This document shows positions 17,031-25,046 of a stretch of DNA of 43,904 nt, piece after piece. Source of the DNA: Acidimicrobiales bacterium (GTDB lineage: Bacteria > Actinomycetota > Acidimicrobiia > Acidimicrobiales > Aldehydirespiratoraceae); the NCBI GenBank assembly GCA_029263235.1, contig JAJCXW010000121.1, positions 1 to 43,904 on the forward strand. The letters are read 5' to 3'. Every line of letters starts with the position of its first letter. Positions within the stretch are counted from its first letter, which is position 1. The notes below the pieces were generated by a model, which worked only from the letters and a program-made list of their open reading frames with translations, was not told the DNA's origin and did no database searches. Position numbers and translations under genes: made by a program.

Positions 17031-19000
17031 GATTCTCCCAGTTCGGTGTCTGTGACGGCCTCGGTGGCGTCACCTTCCGATTTGCTGAAACTAGCAGCGG
17101 CGCGGTTGCGTCTCACGCGGAGGATGGTACGTATCCACCAAGTGCTCAGAATCGCGAGGGCGACGAGCGAGATGATCAGGCCAAGACCGGAGATCGCGGT
17201 CGATCGGATATTGACATTGCCGCGGGCCAATTCGAGCTTGCCATCGGGTGATGTCAGCGTGGTGGTGACGCGGGCATCTCCCGATGTGATGGCCTCTACG
17301 GTGACCGTGAGGGCGTTGTCTCCAGGGGCGAGGGTGATGGTCAGATGGTCGCCGTTGGGGAATCGGAGTTTCTCTGAGCTGAGGAACATGTTGACCGTGA
17401 TTGGAAGCGATTGGTCGTTTCGGATGCGTAGCGGAAGATCGGCAGTTCTCGAGGCGAGGGTGACGCGGCCGCCCTCGATCACGGTGATTCCCTGCGTTCC
17501 CTTGCTGATCGCGTCGAACACTTCTGAGGTGAATAGGTCGACATCTTCGGCCTGGAGACTGCTCGAAACCGATGCCTCCAGAAGATGGCGGAGAGGAATG
17601 ATGGGGGCCTCGGCTGGCGCGACCATCGATGAGTACGAGTCGAGGGCCGATCGGGTGAGTTGTAGATCGGCGGCGGCCGAAGCGAGGTTGGGAGCTGGAT
17701 CCGAATTCAACCTGGCGCTGAGGGCCGTGCCGTTGAAGCCGCGGGCGAACGGCTGGGAGAAGGCCTCTTCGAGGTTGATGATTTCGAGTTGGTCGCTCGC
17801 AGCGATTCCTTCGAGCAACACATCGAGAGCGACCGGGTCGAGATCGGTGATGTCGATGACTTCGGCGCCGTCGATCAGGAGGTTGCGGGCATCGATGGCC
17901 AGTTCGACCACGGCCCGCTGAGCGGCGAGTTCGGAATCTGATCCGGAGAGAGTGTCGAGAATCGCCGAGTCGGTGACGACGGTCTGGATGGCGAGTTCAT
18001 TGCTGTCGAGCAACTGCACCGGATTGTGCAAGTCGCCGACGGCGGGGGACAGCCGGACCTGGCCGGTGTCGACCAGCAAGCCGGTGGCGCCGGCCGATCG
18101 CAGCAAGGTGATGGTGTTGGCGGTGGCGTCGGTATCGAGCCTGACGATGCCGGTCGGAGATGTTGCCAGATGGGCTTCGGTGCTTGATCTGCCGCGGTCG
18201 TATTGGGCGAGAACGGTGTCGGGTTCCCCAACGGCTCTCCAAGCCTCCTCGTCCAGATCAACCCACGGCTCGAGGAAGAGTTGCTGGGTCGACAAGAGAG
18301 TTCTCACAGAGTCGATGGTCGGCCCTCCGTTTGATGACTCGGTGGCCTCGATTGCTTCGACGGTCTCGGCATTGATCCTCATGGCGATCGGTGTCTCGGG
18401 CCTGGTGGCCGGGAACTCCAGTGAGGCGGCGAGTGAGTCCTCGTCGAGAACGGTCGAGCCATCGGATCGGGCCGCCAAGGGCTGTCTCATGTCGTGGATG
18501 AGGGCAATCGACAGCTTCCGTCGAACGTTGGGTGACGGTCCGTCGACGAGAATGTGAGTGATCAACGTGTCGAGGATCACATCTTCCGACATCAGATCGA
18601 TCACGACGATGAGTGCGCCGGGATCTCGACGTAGCAGGAGGCCGATCTCCTCGTCGGGCATCACGACAGATATCACGTCGCCCGATCCGACTCGAGCAGC
18701 TTCCAGGTCGATGACCTCGAAGAAGGCCAGAAGGTCTGTGTTGTCGTCGGGACGTCGGTAGCTGGCTCTGACCTCTCCTCGCGTGGCGGCCGGACCGACG
18801 ATGCGTACCGCTAGTCGGGCATCTTCGGGGGCGCCGGAGACCCGGAGGTCGATCGCCGCCGGTAGGTCCCCGAGCCAAGTCGTCTGGGCCACGAGATCGA
18901 GACGCCCGCCGCTCTGGGCCGCCACCTGGCCTGTCGCGAACATTGTGGTGGCGGTGATCAGGGTCGCGGCGATCGTCGCGAAGGCGGGGAGGCGTCTCAT
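17027..19000 (-). CDS. DUF6049-like secreted membrane-anchored protein
   Basis: A 657-residue protein with a signal peptide (hydrophobic segment about residues 6-24, cleavage likely after VAA near 28), a large extracytoplasmic region, and one C-terminal transmembrane helix (about 612-632) followed by a basic tail. By position, between the pcnA side and sigM, and by architecture it matches the Rv3909/DUF6049 family of Actinobacteria, whose function is not known. It overlaps both neighbours by four bases. Mature parts contain paired beta-rich segments and a polysaccharide-deacetylase-like reading is possible but not demonstrated. Confidence 0.7.
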   Translation of the reverse strand: MRRLPAFATIAATLITATTMFATGQVAAQSGGRLDLVAQTTWLGDLPAAIDLRVSGAPEDARLAVRIVGPAATRGEVRASYRRPDDNTDLLAFFEVIDLEAARVGSGDVISVVMPDEEIGLLLRRDPGALIVVIDLMSEDVILDTLITHILVDGPSPNVRRKLSIALIHDMRQPLAARSDGSTVLDEDSLAASLEFPATRPETPIAMRINAETVEAIEATESSNGGPTIDSVRTLLSTQQLFLEPWVDLDEEAWRAVGEPDTVLAQYDRGRSSTEAHLATSPTGIVRLDTDATANTITLLRSAGATGLLVDTGQVRLSPAVGDLHNPVQLLDSNELAIQTVVTDSAILDTLSGSDSELAAQRAVVELAIDARNLLIDGAEVIDITDLDPVALDVLLEGIAASDQLEIINLEEAFSQPFARGFNGTALSARLNSDPAPNLASAAADLQLTRSALDSYSSMVAPAEAPIIPLRHLLEASVSSSLQAEDVDLFTSEVFDAISKGTQGITVIEGGRVTLASRTADLPLRIRNDQSLPITVNMFLSSEKLRFPNGDHLTITLAPGDNALTVTVEAITSGDARVTTTLTSPDGKLELARGNVNIRSTAISGLGLIISLVALAILSTWWIRTILRVRRNRAAASFSKSEGDATEAVTDTELGES

Positions 19001-19704
19001 GGGAGTTGTCGCTGGAGGACCGTGAGTTGAGTCGGCTCGGGGCGGAAACCAAGTCGGAGATACAGCTGGTAGGCGCGTTCGTTGGTCTCTTGGGTGTTGA
19101 CCCAGACATGATCGGCGTGCCTTCGCTTCAGCCAGCGCAGAGCGTCGTGCACGAGTGCCGATCCGAGTCCCTCACCCTGGGCGCCGGGAGCAACGGCCAA
19201 CCGTTGCAGGTAGCCGTTGCGTCCGGCCCTGCCGGTGATCGAATACGCCACCACCGGGCCGTCCTTGATCACTCGCAGTCGGCTGACTGGCGTAGCGTCG
19301 AGAGCCTCCTGGAAGCCGCTTGGGTCGAGAGACCAGAACCCGTCGAAAGCAATACTGTCGAGAGCCAGAATCGATCGGCGGTGAGACGGCCGACCGTTTT
19401 TGATTCGCCGGCTGATGGAGTCGGGGCGGGGGATGGGGCCCTCCAGATCGTGGCGCAACAGATGCAGATGCTCGCGGTCTACAAACCCGTCGTTCTTCAT
19501 GACTCGGCATTCGCTGACCCCCACCGCCCCGGTTATGACCTCGGAGAATCCATCGGCGGTGAGCTTGGCCCGCGCTGCTTCCAGTGATCGCTGATCGAGT
19601 GTGGAGGCCGCCGATATCGGCACCAGATAGGCAATGTCGGCGCTGCCGCGCCATCCGCCGCCACGAAATCGGGCTTTGCCGAAGTTGATCGGATAAAGGG
19701 CCAT
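18997..19704 (-). CDS. GNAT family N-acetyltransferase
   Basis: A 235-residue protein with a C-terminal GNAT domain. The acetyl-CoA-binding motif is RLAVAPGAQGEGLGSALV (about residues 168-185), followed by NERAYQLYLRLGF, the standard last helix and strand. The N-terminal 100 residues are less typical and could form a second degenerate GNAT-like half. Substrate is unknown. Start is ATG at 19702-19704; it overlaps the DUF6049-like gene by four bases (ATGA) and is divergent from the deacetylase gene across only 47 bp. Confidence 0.88.
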   Translation of the reverse strand: MALYPINFGKARFRGGGWRGSADIAYLVPISAASTLDQRSLEAARAKLTADGFSEVITGAVGVSECRVMKNDGFVDREHLHLLRHDLEGPIPRPDSISRRIKNGRPSHRRSILALDSIAFDGFWSLDPSGFQEALDATPVSRLRVIKDGPVVAYSITGRAGRNGYLQRLAVAPGAQGEGLGSALVHDALRWLKRRHADHVWVNTQETNERAYQLYLRLGFRPEPTQLTVLQRQLP

Positions 19705-19751
19705 GGTCGATGTAACGATACGCCGGTACGCCCGAGGGGTACGCTCCGCGC

Positions 19752-20771
19752 GTGCTGTTGGTGGTGACTGACGATCGCTTTTCGGATCATGAGGCCGGTC
19801 CGTCGCATCCCGAGCGACCCGGTCGGCTCACCGCGGCGCTGGACGGAATCCGGTTGGCGGACGTTGCCGAAGCCGTCACTTGGCGCTCTCCAAGGTCGGC
19901 CAGCGACCAGGAGATAACGGCGGTTCACGAGCCCGGGTATCTGGCGAGAATGAACGAGTTCTCGGCGGCTGGTGGGGGTCGGCTCGATGCCGACACGTCG
20001 ATGGGACCCATGAGTCTCGAGGTGGCCCGACTGGCGGCCGGAGCTGTGCTCACGGCGGTTGATGAGCTGGCGTCCTCGGAGGAGTTCAGAGCTGGCTACT
20101 GCGTCGTGCGTCCTCCGGGTCACCACGCCACACCCGACCGAGCGATGGGATTCTGTCTGTTCAACTCGGTGGCGATCGCCGCCCGGTCGATCACCGCGAG
20201 AGGTCAGAAGGTGGCGATCGTCGACTTCGATGCTCACCACGGCAACGGAACCCAAGACGCCTTCTTCGATGATCCTGCGGTGCTCTACGCCTCGATTCAC
20301 CAGTCTCCGTTGTATCCGGGCTCCGGGGACCTCACCGAGACCGGGATTGGCGCCGGTGTGGGCACCACCATCAACGTGCCGTTGCCACCGGGAGCAACCG
20401 GCGATGTGGCGCTGAGGGCGCTCGATGGTGTGATCGGCCCGGCTGTCGATTCCTTCGATCCGGACTGGTTGCTGGTGTCTGCCGGATTCGACGGTCATCG
20501 CGACGACCCCCTGGCTCAACTGATGTTCAGCGCTGGCGACATTGCGGATCTCATGGGACGGCTGTTGCAACTCGTTGCGCCCGGTCGAGTCGTTGCGGCG
20601 CTGGAGGGCGGATACGACCTGCCGGCGATTCGCCTCTCTTCGGCAGCACTCGTCGGATGTCTCACCGACACCCCGTGTCGCACCGAGGAGTCCACGAGCG
20701 GAGGTCCGGGCGCCGATATCGTCGAGTCGGCGCGGCGTCTGCACATCGATGAGGGGCGCGACCATGTCTGA
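19752..20771 (+). CDS. Histone-deacetylase superfamily protein
   Basis: A 339-residue zinc-dependent deacylase of the bacterial HDAC/AcuC/acetylpolyamine amidohydrolase superfamily. Active-site elements are complete: the paired histidines in RPPGHHATPD, the zinc ligands Asp and His in DFDAHHGNG, the third ligand Asp in SAGFDGH, and LEGGYD. The substrate cannot be deduced; acetylated small amines or proteins are options. GTG start at 19752 has only a weak ribosome-binding site. It overlaps pcnA by eight bases. Its divergent neighbour is an acetyltransferase, which may be coincidence. Confidence 0.92.
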   Translation: MLLVVTDDRFSDHEAGPSHPERPGRLTAALDGIRLADVAEAVTWRSPRSASDQEITAVHEPGYLARMNEFSAAGGGRLDADTSMGPMSLEVARLAAGAVLTAVDELASSEEFRAGYCVVRPPGHHATPDRAMGFCLFNSVAIAARSITARGQKVAIVDFDAHHGNGTQDAFFDDPAVLYASIHQSPLYPGSGDLTETGIGAGVGTTINVPLPPGATGDVALRALDGVIGPAVDSFDPDWLLVSAGFDGHRDDPLAQLMFSAGDIADLMGRLLQLVAPGRVVAALEGGYDLPAIRLSSAALVGCLTDTPCRTEESTSGGPGADIVESARRLHIDEGRDHV

Positions 20772-22077
20772 TCAACCTCTCAGCCCGACACTCGACGCGG
20801 CCCTCGACTTGGCCCAGCCACTGGCCCGACGCTTTGCCGAAGCCGGATATCACTTCTACCTCGTGGGTGGTGTGGTTCGCGACAGCTACCTGGGCATCGA
20901 TCGTGTCGAGAGTGATCTCGATGCCACGACCGAGGCTCGGCCCGAGCAGATCAAGTCGATCGTGACCGAGTTGGCGGATGCCGTATGGGCTCAGGGTGAA
21001 CGGTTCGGCACGATTGGTTGTCGCATCGACGGAGATGTCTATGAAGTCACCACCCACCGGGCCGAAACCTACGATCAGGCGTCGCGGAAACCGGTAGTGG
21101 CTTTCGGCGACCGACTCGACGACGATCTCTCAAGGCGGGACTTCACCGTCAACGCCATGGCTGTCGATGTGCTCGAGCGTTCCGTGATCGACTTGTTTGG
21201 CGGCCTGACCGATCTCCGCGAAGGTGTCCTACGCACGCCGCTCGATCCCTCGATCAGCTTCTCTGACGATCCCCTTCGGATGCTGCGAGCAGCTCGATTC
21301 CACTCCGGCTACGGGCTGATTCCAGTGCCCGAACTCACGACGGCTATTGCCGACATGGCCGACAGGCTCGACATCGTCTCGGCGGAGCGGGTTCGGGACG
21401 AGTTGGAAAAGCTAGTGCTGCTGCCCGACCCCGGCCCCGGTTTCGAGTTGCTTCGTGCAACCGGGTTGATGGTGAAGGTCCTACCGGAGTTGGCTTCGTT
21501 CGACCGTGGCCAACTCGAAGACCTGGTGTCGAGGGTCGAGGCGGTCCAACCCAGCGTCGTGCAACGGTGGGCCGCCTTGCTGGGCGAGGAGAGCGCGGCG
21601 GGTCGGCGACTACGTGAGCTCAAGTCAGCCAGAGTTGTGATCGACGACACCGAACTCCTGCTGCGACTCGCGAATCAGGTTGAAGGCTCCTCGGGACTCG
21701 ACGATTCCGATGTTCGGCGGTTGGCGTCGATGGGAGGCGCTCGGATCAGGCTGGAAACGGTGATCGATTGGCTTCGGCGGATCCGGACCGCCGATGGTCG
21801 AGGGGTCGAGCAACTCGACGCTCTGGGGGCGATCCTCGGCCGGTTGAGAAATACCGAAGCCGACCTCGATGATCCCGACGTGGGTCTCGACGGAAACGAG
21901 ATCTGTGCGCTGCTGGAGATCGAGCCGGGTGTCGATGTCGGTCGGGCCGTGGCTTGGTTGAAGGATCTGCGTTACGCGAGAGGTGTGTTGCCGAACGACG
22001 AACTTCGCCGCGAACTCTCCGACTGGTGGCGTTCAGGCGCCCAATCGGCGGGCCCTGACCGCCAAGGTGACCGGTAG
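20764..22077 (+). CDS. pcnA: CCA tRNA nucleotidyltransferase / poly(A) polymerase family
   Basis: A 437-residue class II nucleotidyltransferase, named pcnA in Mycobacterium, where it occurs in the same neighbourhood. It adds or repairs the 3' CCA of tRNAs. Visible are the FYLVGGVVRD motif, the catalytic ESDLDATT acids, RRDFTVNAMAVD, and the DDPLRMLRAARF helix, followed by an HD-like region that looks degenerate. The ATG at 20764-20766 lies inside the end of the deacetylase gene. The 3' end overlaps the convergent methyltransferase gene by 45 bp. Confidence 0.92.
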   Translation: MSDQPLSPTLDAALDLAQPLARRFAEAGYHFYLVGGVVRDSYLGIDRVESDLDATTEARPEQIKSIVTELADAVWAQGERFGTIGCRIDGDVYEVTTHRAETYDQASRKPVVAFGDRLDDDLSRRDFTVNAMAVDVLERSVIDLFGGLTDLREGVLRTPLDPSISFSDDPLRMLRAARFHSGYGLIPVPELTTAIADMADRLDIVSAERVRDELEKLVLLPDPGPGFELLRATGLMVKVLPELASFDRGQLEDLVSRVEAVQPSVVQRWAALLGEESAAGRRLRELKSARVVIDDTELLLRLANQVEGSSGLDDSDVRRLASMGGARIRLETVIDWLRRIRTADGRGVEQLDALGAILGRLRNTEADLDDPDVGLDGNEICALLEIEPGVDVGRAVAWLKDLRYARGVLPNDELRRELSDWWRSGAQSAGPDRQGDR

Positions 22078-22674
22078 AGGCCCACCGGCGTGGTGCTCGA
22101 TGAGGGTGTCGACCGCGAAATTGGCTCGCCCCAGCGATGTGACGACGCTGTCGGCGGTGTGAATCCACCGGCCGTCGACCGGATTGGTGTCGTTCCAGGG
22201 TCGGACATTGAGGCGCGGGTTGGCCCCATCGGCACACAGTGCCGCCGGATGGGGGAGCGACAGGGCGATGTGACCACCCTGGCGAAGAACCCGATGAGCC
22301 TGGCGAAATGCCCGATCCAGATCCGAGGTCAACGAGAGCGCCGACACGGAGAGTATGAGATCGACCTGCTCGGCCTGGATGAAGGCCAATTCTGCCGGTT
22401 GGGCCTGGTGGAACTCGACCGTGACTTCGTGACGGTTGGCCAGATCTCTTGCCGCGTCGATTTGCTCGACCGCTCCGTCGACCGCGGTGACCCTGGCGCC
22501 TCGCAGAGCAAGCCCGACCGCTCCGTGGCCGGCGCCGCACCCGAGTTCCAGAATCCTTCGACCCGCGATCTCGCCGAGTAGACGTCGGTCGGTTTCGGCT
22601 CCCATACCGGGACCGAACTCGACATGGTCGAGAGGTCGCTCGGAGCCGCCGGTTCGGGTGTCGTAGATGAGCAT
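22033..22674 (-). CDS. SAM-dependent methyltransferase
   Basis: A 213-residue class I methyltransferase. Motif I ILELGCGAGHGAVGLAL (about residues 38-54) and the acidic strand VTAVDGA bind S-adenosylmethionine; the LSLPHPAAL segment is typical of small-molecule methyltransferases. Substrate unknown. ATG at 22672-22674 begins MLIYDTRTGG; the frame is open further upstream but that part is the complement of the DUF5318 gene. It converges with pcnA and diverges from the DUF5318 gene. Confidence 0.88.
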   Translation of the reverse strand: MLIYDTRTGGSERPLDHVEFGPGMGAETDRRLLGEIAGRRILELGCGAGHGAVGLALRGARVTAVDGAVEQIDAARDLANRHEVTVEFHQAQPAELAFIQAEQVDLILSVSALSLTSDLDRAFRQAHRVLRQGGHIALSLPHPAALCADGANPRLNVRPWNDTNPVDGRWIHTADSVVTSLGRANFAVDTLIEHHAGGPLPVTLAVRARRLGA

Positions 22675-22707
22675 GGGGCAAGTCTGGCTGCCGTGAGGTG
22701 AGGTGGG

Positions 22708-23127
22708 GTGGAGGGCATCAAGGGGTCGGTTGTCGCTACCATCGACGGGGTGATCTCCGAACCTGTCGAGACGAGCGGCCCAACAGCGGCCCCGGTCGAC
22801 TTTCGCCTTGCTCGAGAGGCGATCCTGCAGGCGTGGAGAGAAGGCGATCTCGATCTTGGGCAGATCTGCGACGCCCAACCCGAGCTTCGCCGCAATGCCG
22901 AGTTCTGCGGAACGACCTCCAGCCGGGATTGTCCCGTGTGTGAAGCGGTCAGGTTGGTCGAGGTCACCTACGTGTTCGGACCCCGACTCCCCAAGCACGG
23001 CCGCTGTGTCACGACCGACAAGGAGATGCGCCGGCTCGAAGAGAAGGCCACTACCTATCGGGGGTACGTGGTCGAGGTCTGCAACGGCTGCGGCTGGAAT
23101 CACCTGGCTCGATCAACGCTCTTCTGA
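22708..23127 (+). CDS. DUF5318 family protein
   Basis: A 139-residue protein matching the actinobacterial DUF5318 family: helix DFRLAREAILQAWREGDL, a Cys pair CPVC, YVFGPRLPKHGR, and a second pair CNGC followed by GWNHL. The four cysteines could form a zinc ribbon. The role is unknown. GTG at 22708 is given as the start; GTG at 22750 is equally possible and neither has a strong ribosome-binding site. Confidence 0.8.
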   Translation: MEGIKGSVVATIDGVISEPVETSGPTAAPVDFRLAREAILQAWREGDLDLGQICDAQPELRRNAEFCGTTSSRDCPVCEAVRLVEVTYVFGPRLPKHGRCVTTDKEMRRLEEKATTYRGYVVEVCNGCGWNHLARSTLF

Positions 23128-23147
23128 TTGGCATCGATAGCGTCCTG

Positions 23148-23176
23148 TTGAGTCCCGGATCATTGGCAAGTAGCAT
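23148..23176 (+). promoter_or_regulatory. Candidate sigma-70-type promoter for panB
   Basis: TTGAGT (23148-23153) and TAGCAT (23171-23176) are separated by 17 bp and lie about 50 bp before the panB start. Both hexamers match the consensus at four of six positions. Confidence 0.4.
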
Positions 23177-23228
23177 TCTTGTCACCGCCGGCAGCCTCTG
23201 TGCGCTGGACGGGAAAGGAAATCCAGAA

Positions 23229-24080
23229 ATGGGCAAGCTCACGGTTCCAACCATCGGTGAACGCAAGGTCGGCAATGGCGCCGATCCCTTGGTGATGGTC
23301 ACCGCCTACGACGCCCCGGGCGCGCGCATCGCCAGTGAGGCCGGTGCCGACATGATTCTGGTGGGCGACAGCCTGGCCATGGTCGTGCTGGGGTACGACG
23401 ACACTCTTCAGGTCACGATCGACGACATGGTTCACCATGTGGGAGCGGTGGCGCGAGCCAAACCTGAATCGTTCATTGTTGGCGACATGCCATGGATGAG
23501 CTTTCATGTGTCGCCCGAAGAGACGGTCCGCAATGCAGCCAAGCTGGTGAAGGCTGGTGCTCAGGCCGTGAAGATCGAGGGTGGGCGCAAACGTCTACCG
23601 ATGATCGAGAGGCTGATTTCGGCCGAGATCCCGGTGATGGGTCACATTGGTCTCACCCCCCAGTCGGTGCATGCCATGGGCGGATTCAAGGTGCAGGGAA
23701 AGAAGGCCGAAGCCGCACGAAAGTTGGCGCAAGCCGCCAAGTCGCTGGCCCATGCCGGGTGTTTCGCGATTGTTTTGGAAGGTGTTCCGGTGAAGGTCGC
23801 CCAGATGGTCACCGAGGCAGTCGATGTGCCCACCATCGGAATCGGGGCCGGCCCCTACTGTGATGGCCAGGTTCTCGTCTACCACGACATTCTCGGCATC
23901 GAAGACCGCATCGTGCCGAAGTTCGTTCGGCGCTACGCCGACGTGAAGGGCATTTCGGTGGACGCCATGAGTGCCTTCGCCGACGATGTTCGATCCGGTG
24001 CATTCCCGAGCGACGATGAGTCGTATCACCTCAACGATGCTCAGGCCGAGGCGCTGGGTCTCTACGGGTCGACCGACTGA
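23229..24080 (+). CDS. panB: 3-methyl-2-oxobutanoate hydroxymethyltransferase
   Basis: PanB (ketopantoate hydroxymethyltransferase) transfers a one-carbon unit from 5,10-methylene-THF to alpha-ketoisovalerate, the first committed step to pantothenate and CoA. The 283-residue protein shows MVTAYDAPGARIA, the metal-binding LVGDSLAMVVLGYDDT, VKIEGG, GHIGLTPQ and the later IGIGAGPYCDGQVLVYHD. ATG at 23229-23231 has an AAAGG site; longer frames have no site. It is monocistronic, with a hairpin terminator four bases after the stop. No other pan gene is nearby. Confidence 0.96.
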   Translation: MGKLTVPTIGERKVGNGADPLVMVTAYDAPGARIASEAGADMILVGDSLAMVVLGYDDTLQVTIDDMVHHVGAVARAKPESFIVGDMPWMSFHVSPEETVRNAAKLVKAGAQAVKIEGGRKRLPMIERLISAEIPVMGHIGLTPQSVHAMGGFKVQGKKAEAARKLAQAAKSLAHAGCFAIVLEGVPVKVAQMVTEAVDVPTIGIGAGPYCDGQVLVYHDILGIEDRIVPKFVRRYADVKGISVDAMSAFADDVRSGAFPSDDESYHLNDAQAEALGLYGSTD

Positions 24081-24084
24081 CCCG

Positions 24085-24106
24085 ACGCCTCCCCGAACGG
24101 AGGCGT
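24085..24106 (+). terminator. Terminator hairpin after panB
   Basis: A perfect 8-bp stem ACGCCTCC/GGAGGCGT with a 6-base loop begins four bases after the panB stop. The tail is only weakly T-rich. Confidence 0.6.
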
Positions 24107-24153
24107 TAGCGTCTTTGCGGTGATGTTGAAGCGTCGTTCGGGAATCTAGGGCA

Positions 24154-25008
24154 GTGAGATTGCGTGAGCGCTTTACGTTCCTGCGCGAGGCGATCGTCTT
24201 GTTGGCGCGAAACATCACCGCTCATCACACGATGCTGGTCGCCAGTGGAGTCGCATTCTCCTGTGTCCTGGGGCTGATCCCGGCGTTGCTTGCGGTGGTG
24301 GCGGTCTACGGGCTGGTGGCATCGCCCTCTGATGTCGAGTCCAATCTCGAGCCTCTCGTCGAGGCTCTACCTCCCGAAGCCGGTCAATTGCTCATCGACC
24401 AACTCGAGAACGTCACGGCTGTGAGTAGCGCGAAGGTCACCGTCGGTCTCGTGATCGGTCTTCTCGGAGCGGCGTGGGCTATATCCAATGCACTGAATTC
24501 GATGGTCATGGCAATTCGAATCGCCCACGAGATGCCGAGCCCTCACACGTGGATCAAGGGGCGGATCTTCGCTCTCAAGCTGAGTCTCGTCGGCGTGTTG
24601 GCAACGGCTGCGATGATCTGGCTGGTCGTTGTCCTGCCGCCGGTGCTCGATCGAGCCAACGTCGGCGGGCCGTTTCGGTGGGGCCTGTCGATTGGTCGTT
24701 GGCCGTTGGTTGTCGTGACATCGATGGTGGCGTTGGCTGTGCTGTATCGAGCGGTCGTGGGGGCGAGAAGTGGCCGCTACCACGCGATCAGCGTCGGTTC
24801 GGTGGTCGGCATGGTCATCTGGGTGCTCAGCACCTATGCGCTGAGCCTCACCTACTCCCAGATCGATCGGGTCGAGTCGACCTTCGGTTCTCTCGGCGCA
24901 GTAGCCGCGCTGATGGTGTGGTTCTACCTTTCGGTCCTCGCCGCACTCATAGGTGCCGAGGTCGATGGTGCTCGCCATCGCAACGATCCCGCCAACGGCG
25001 ACAGCTAA
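24154..25008 (+). CDS. YihY/BrkB family inner-membrane protein
   Basis: A 284-residue membrane protein with about six hydrophobic helices: about 26-54, 97-116, 141-163, 183-200, 216-236 and 250-268. The start HHTMLVASGVAFSCVLGLIPALLAV and the GSLGAVAALMVWFYLSVLAALIGAE end are the conserved blocks of the YihY (formerly wrongly called RNase BN) family. Biochemical function is unsettled; transport or envelope roles have been suggested. GTG start at 24154. It is followed by the convergent LuxR-type regulator. Confidence 0.9.
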   Translation: MRLRERFTFLREAIVLLARNITAHHTMLVASGVAFSCVLGLIPALLAVVAVYGLVASPSDVESNLEPLVEALPPEAGQLLIDQLENVTAVSSAKVTVGLVIGLLGAAWAISNALNSMVMAIRIAHEMPSPHTWIKGRIFALKLSLVGVLATAAMIWLVVVLPPVLDRANVGGPFRWGLSIGRWPLVVVTSMVALAVLYRAVVGARSGRYHAISVGSVVGMVIWVLSTYALSLTYSQIDRVESTFGSLGAVAALMVWFYLSVLAALIGAEVDGARHRNDPANGDS

Positions 25009-25046
25009 CTCGAGATCGAGTTCGGCTCGGCTTCGCTGGGTGCGAT

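Noticed and set aside
19533-20765. 410-codon open frame antisense to the deacetylase gene
   Set aside because: The plus strand encodes an intact enzyme with complete active site; the antisense translation is Arg/His/Gly-rich.
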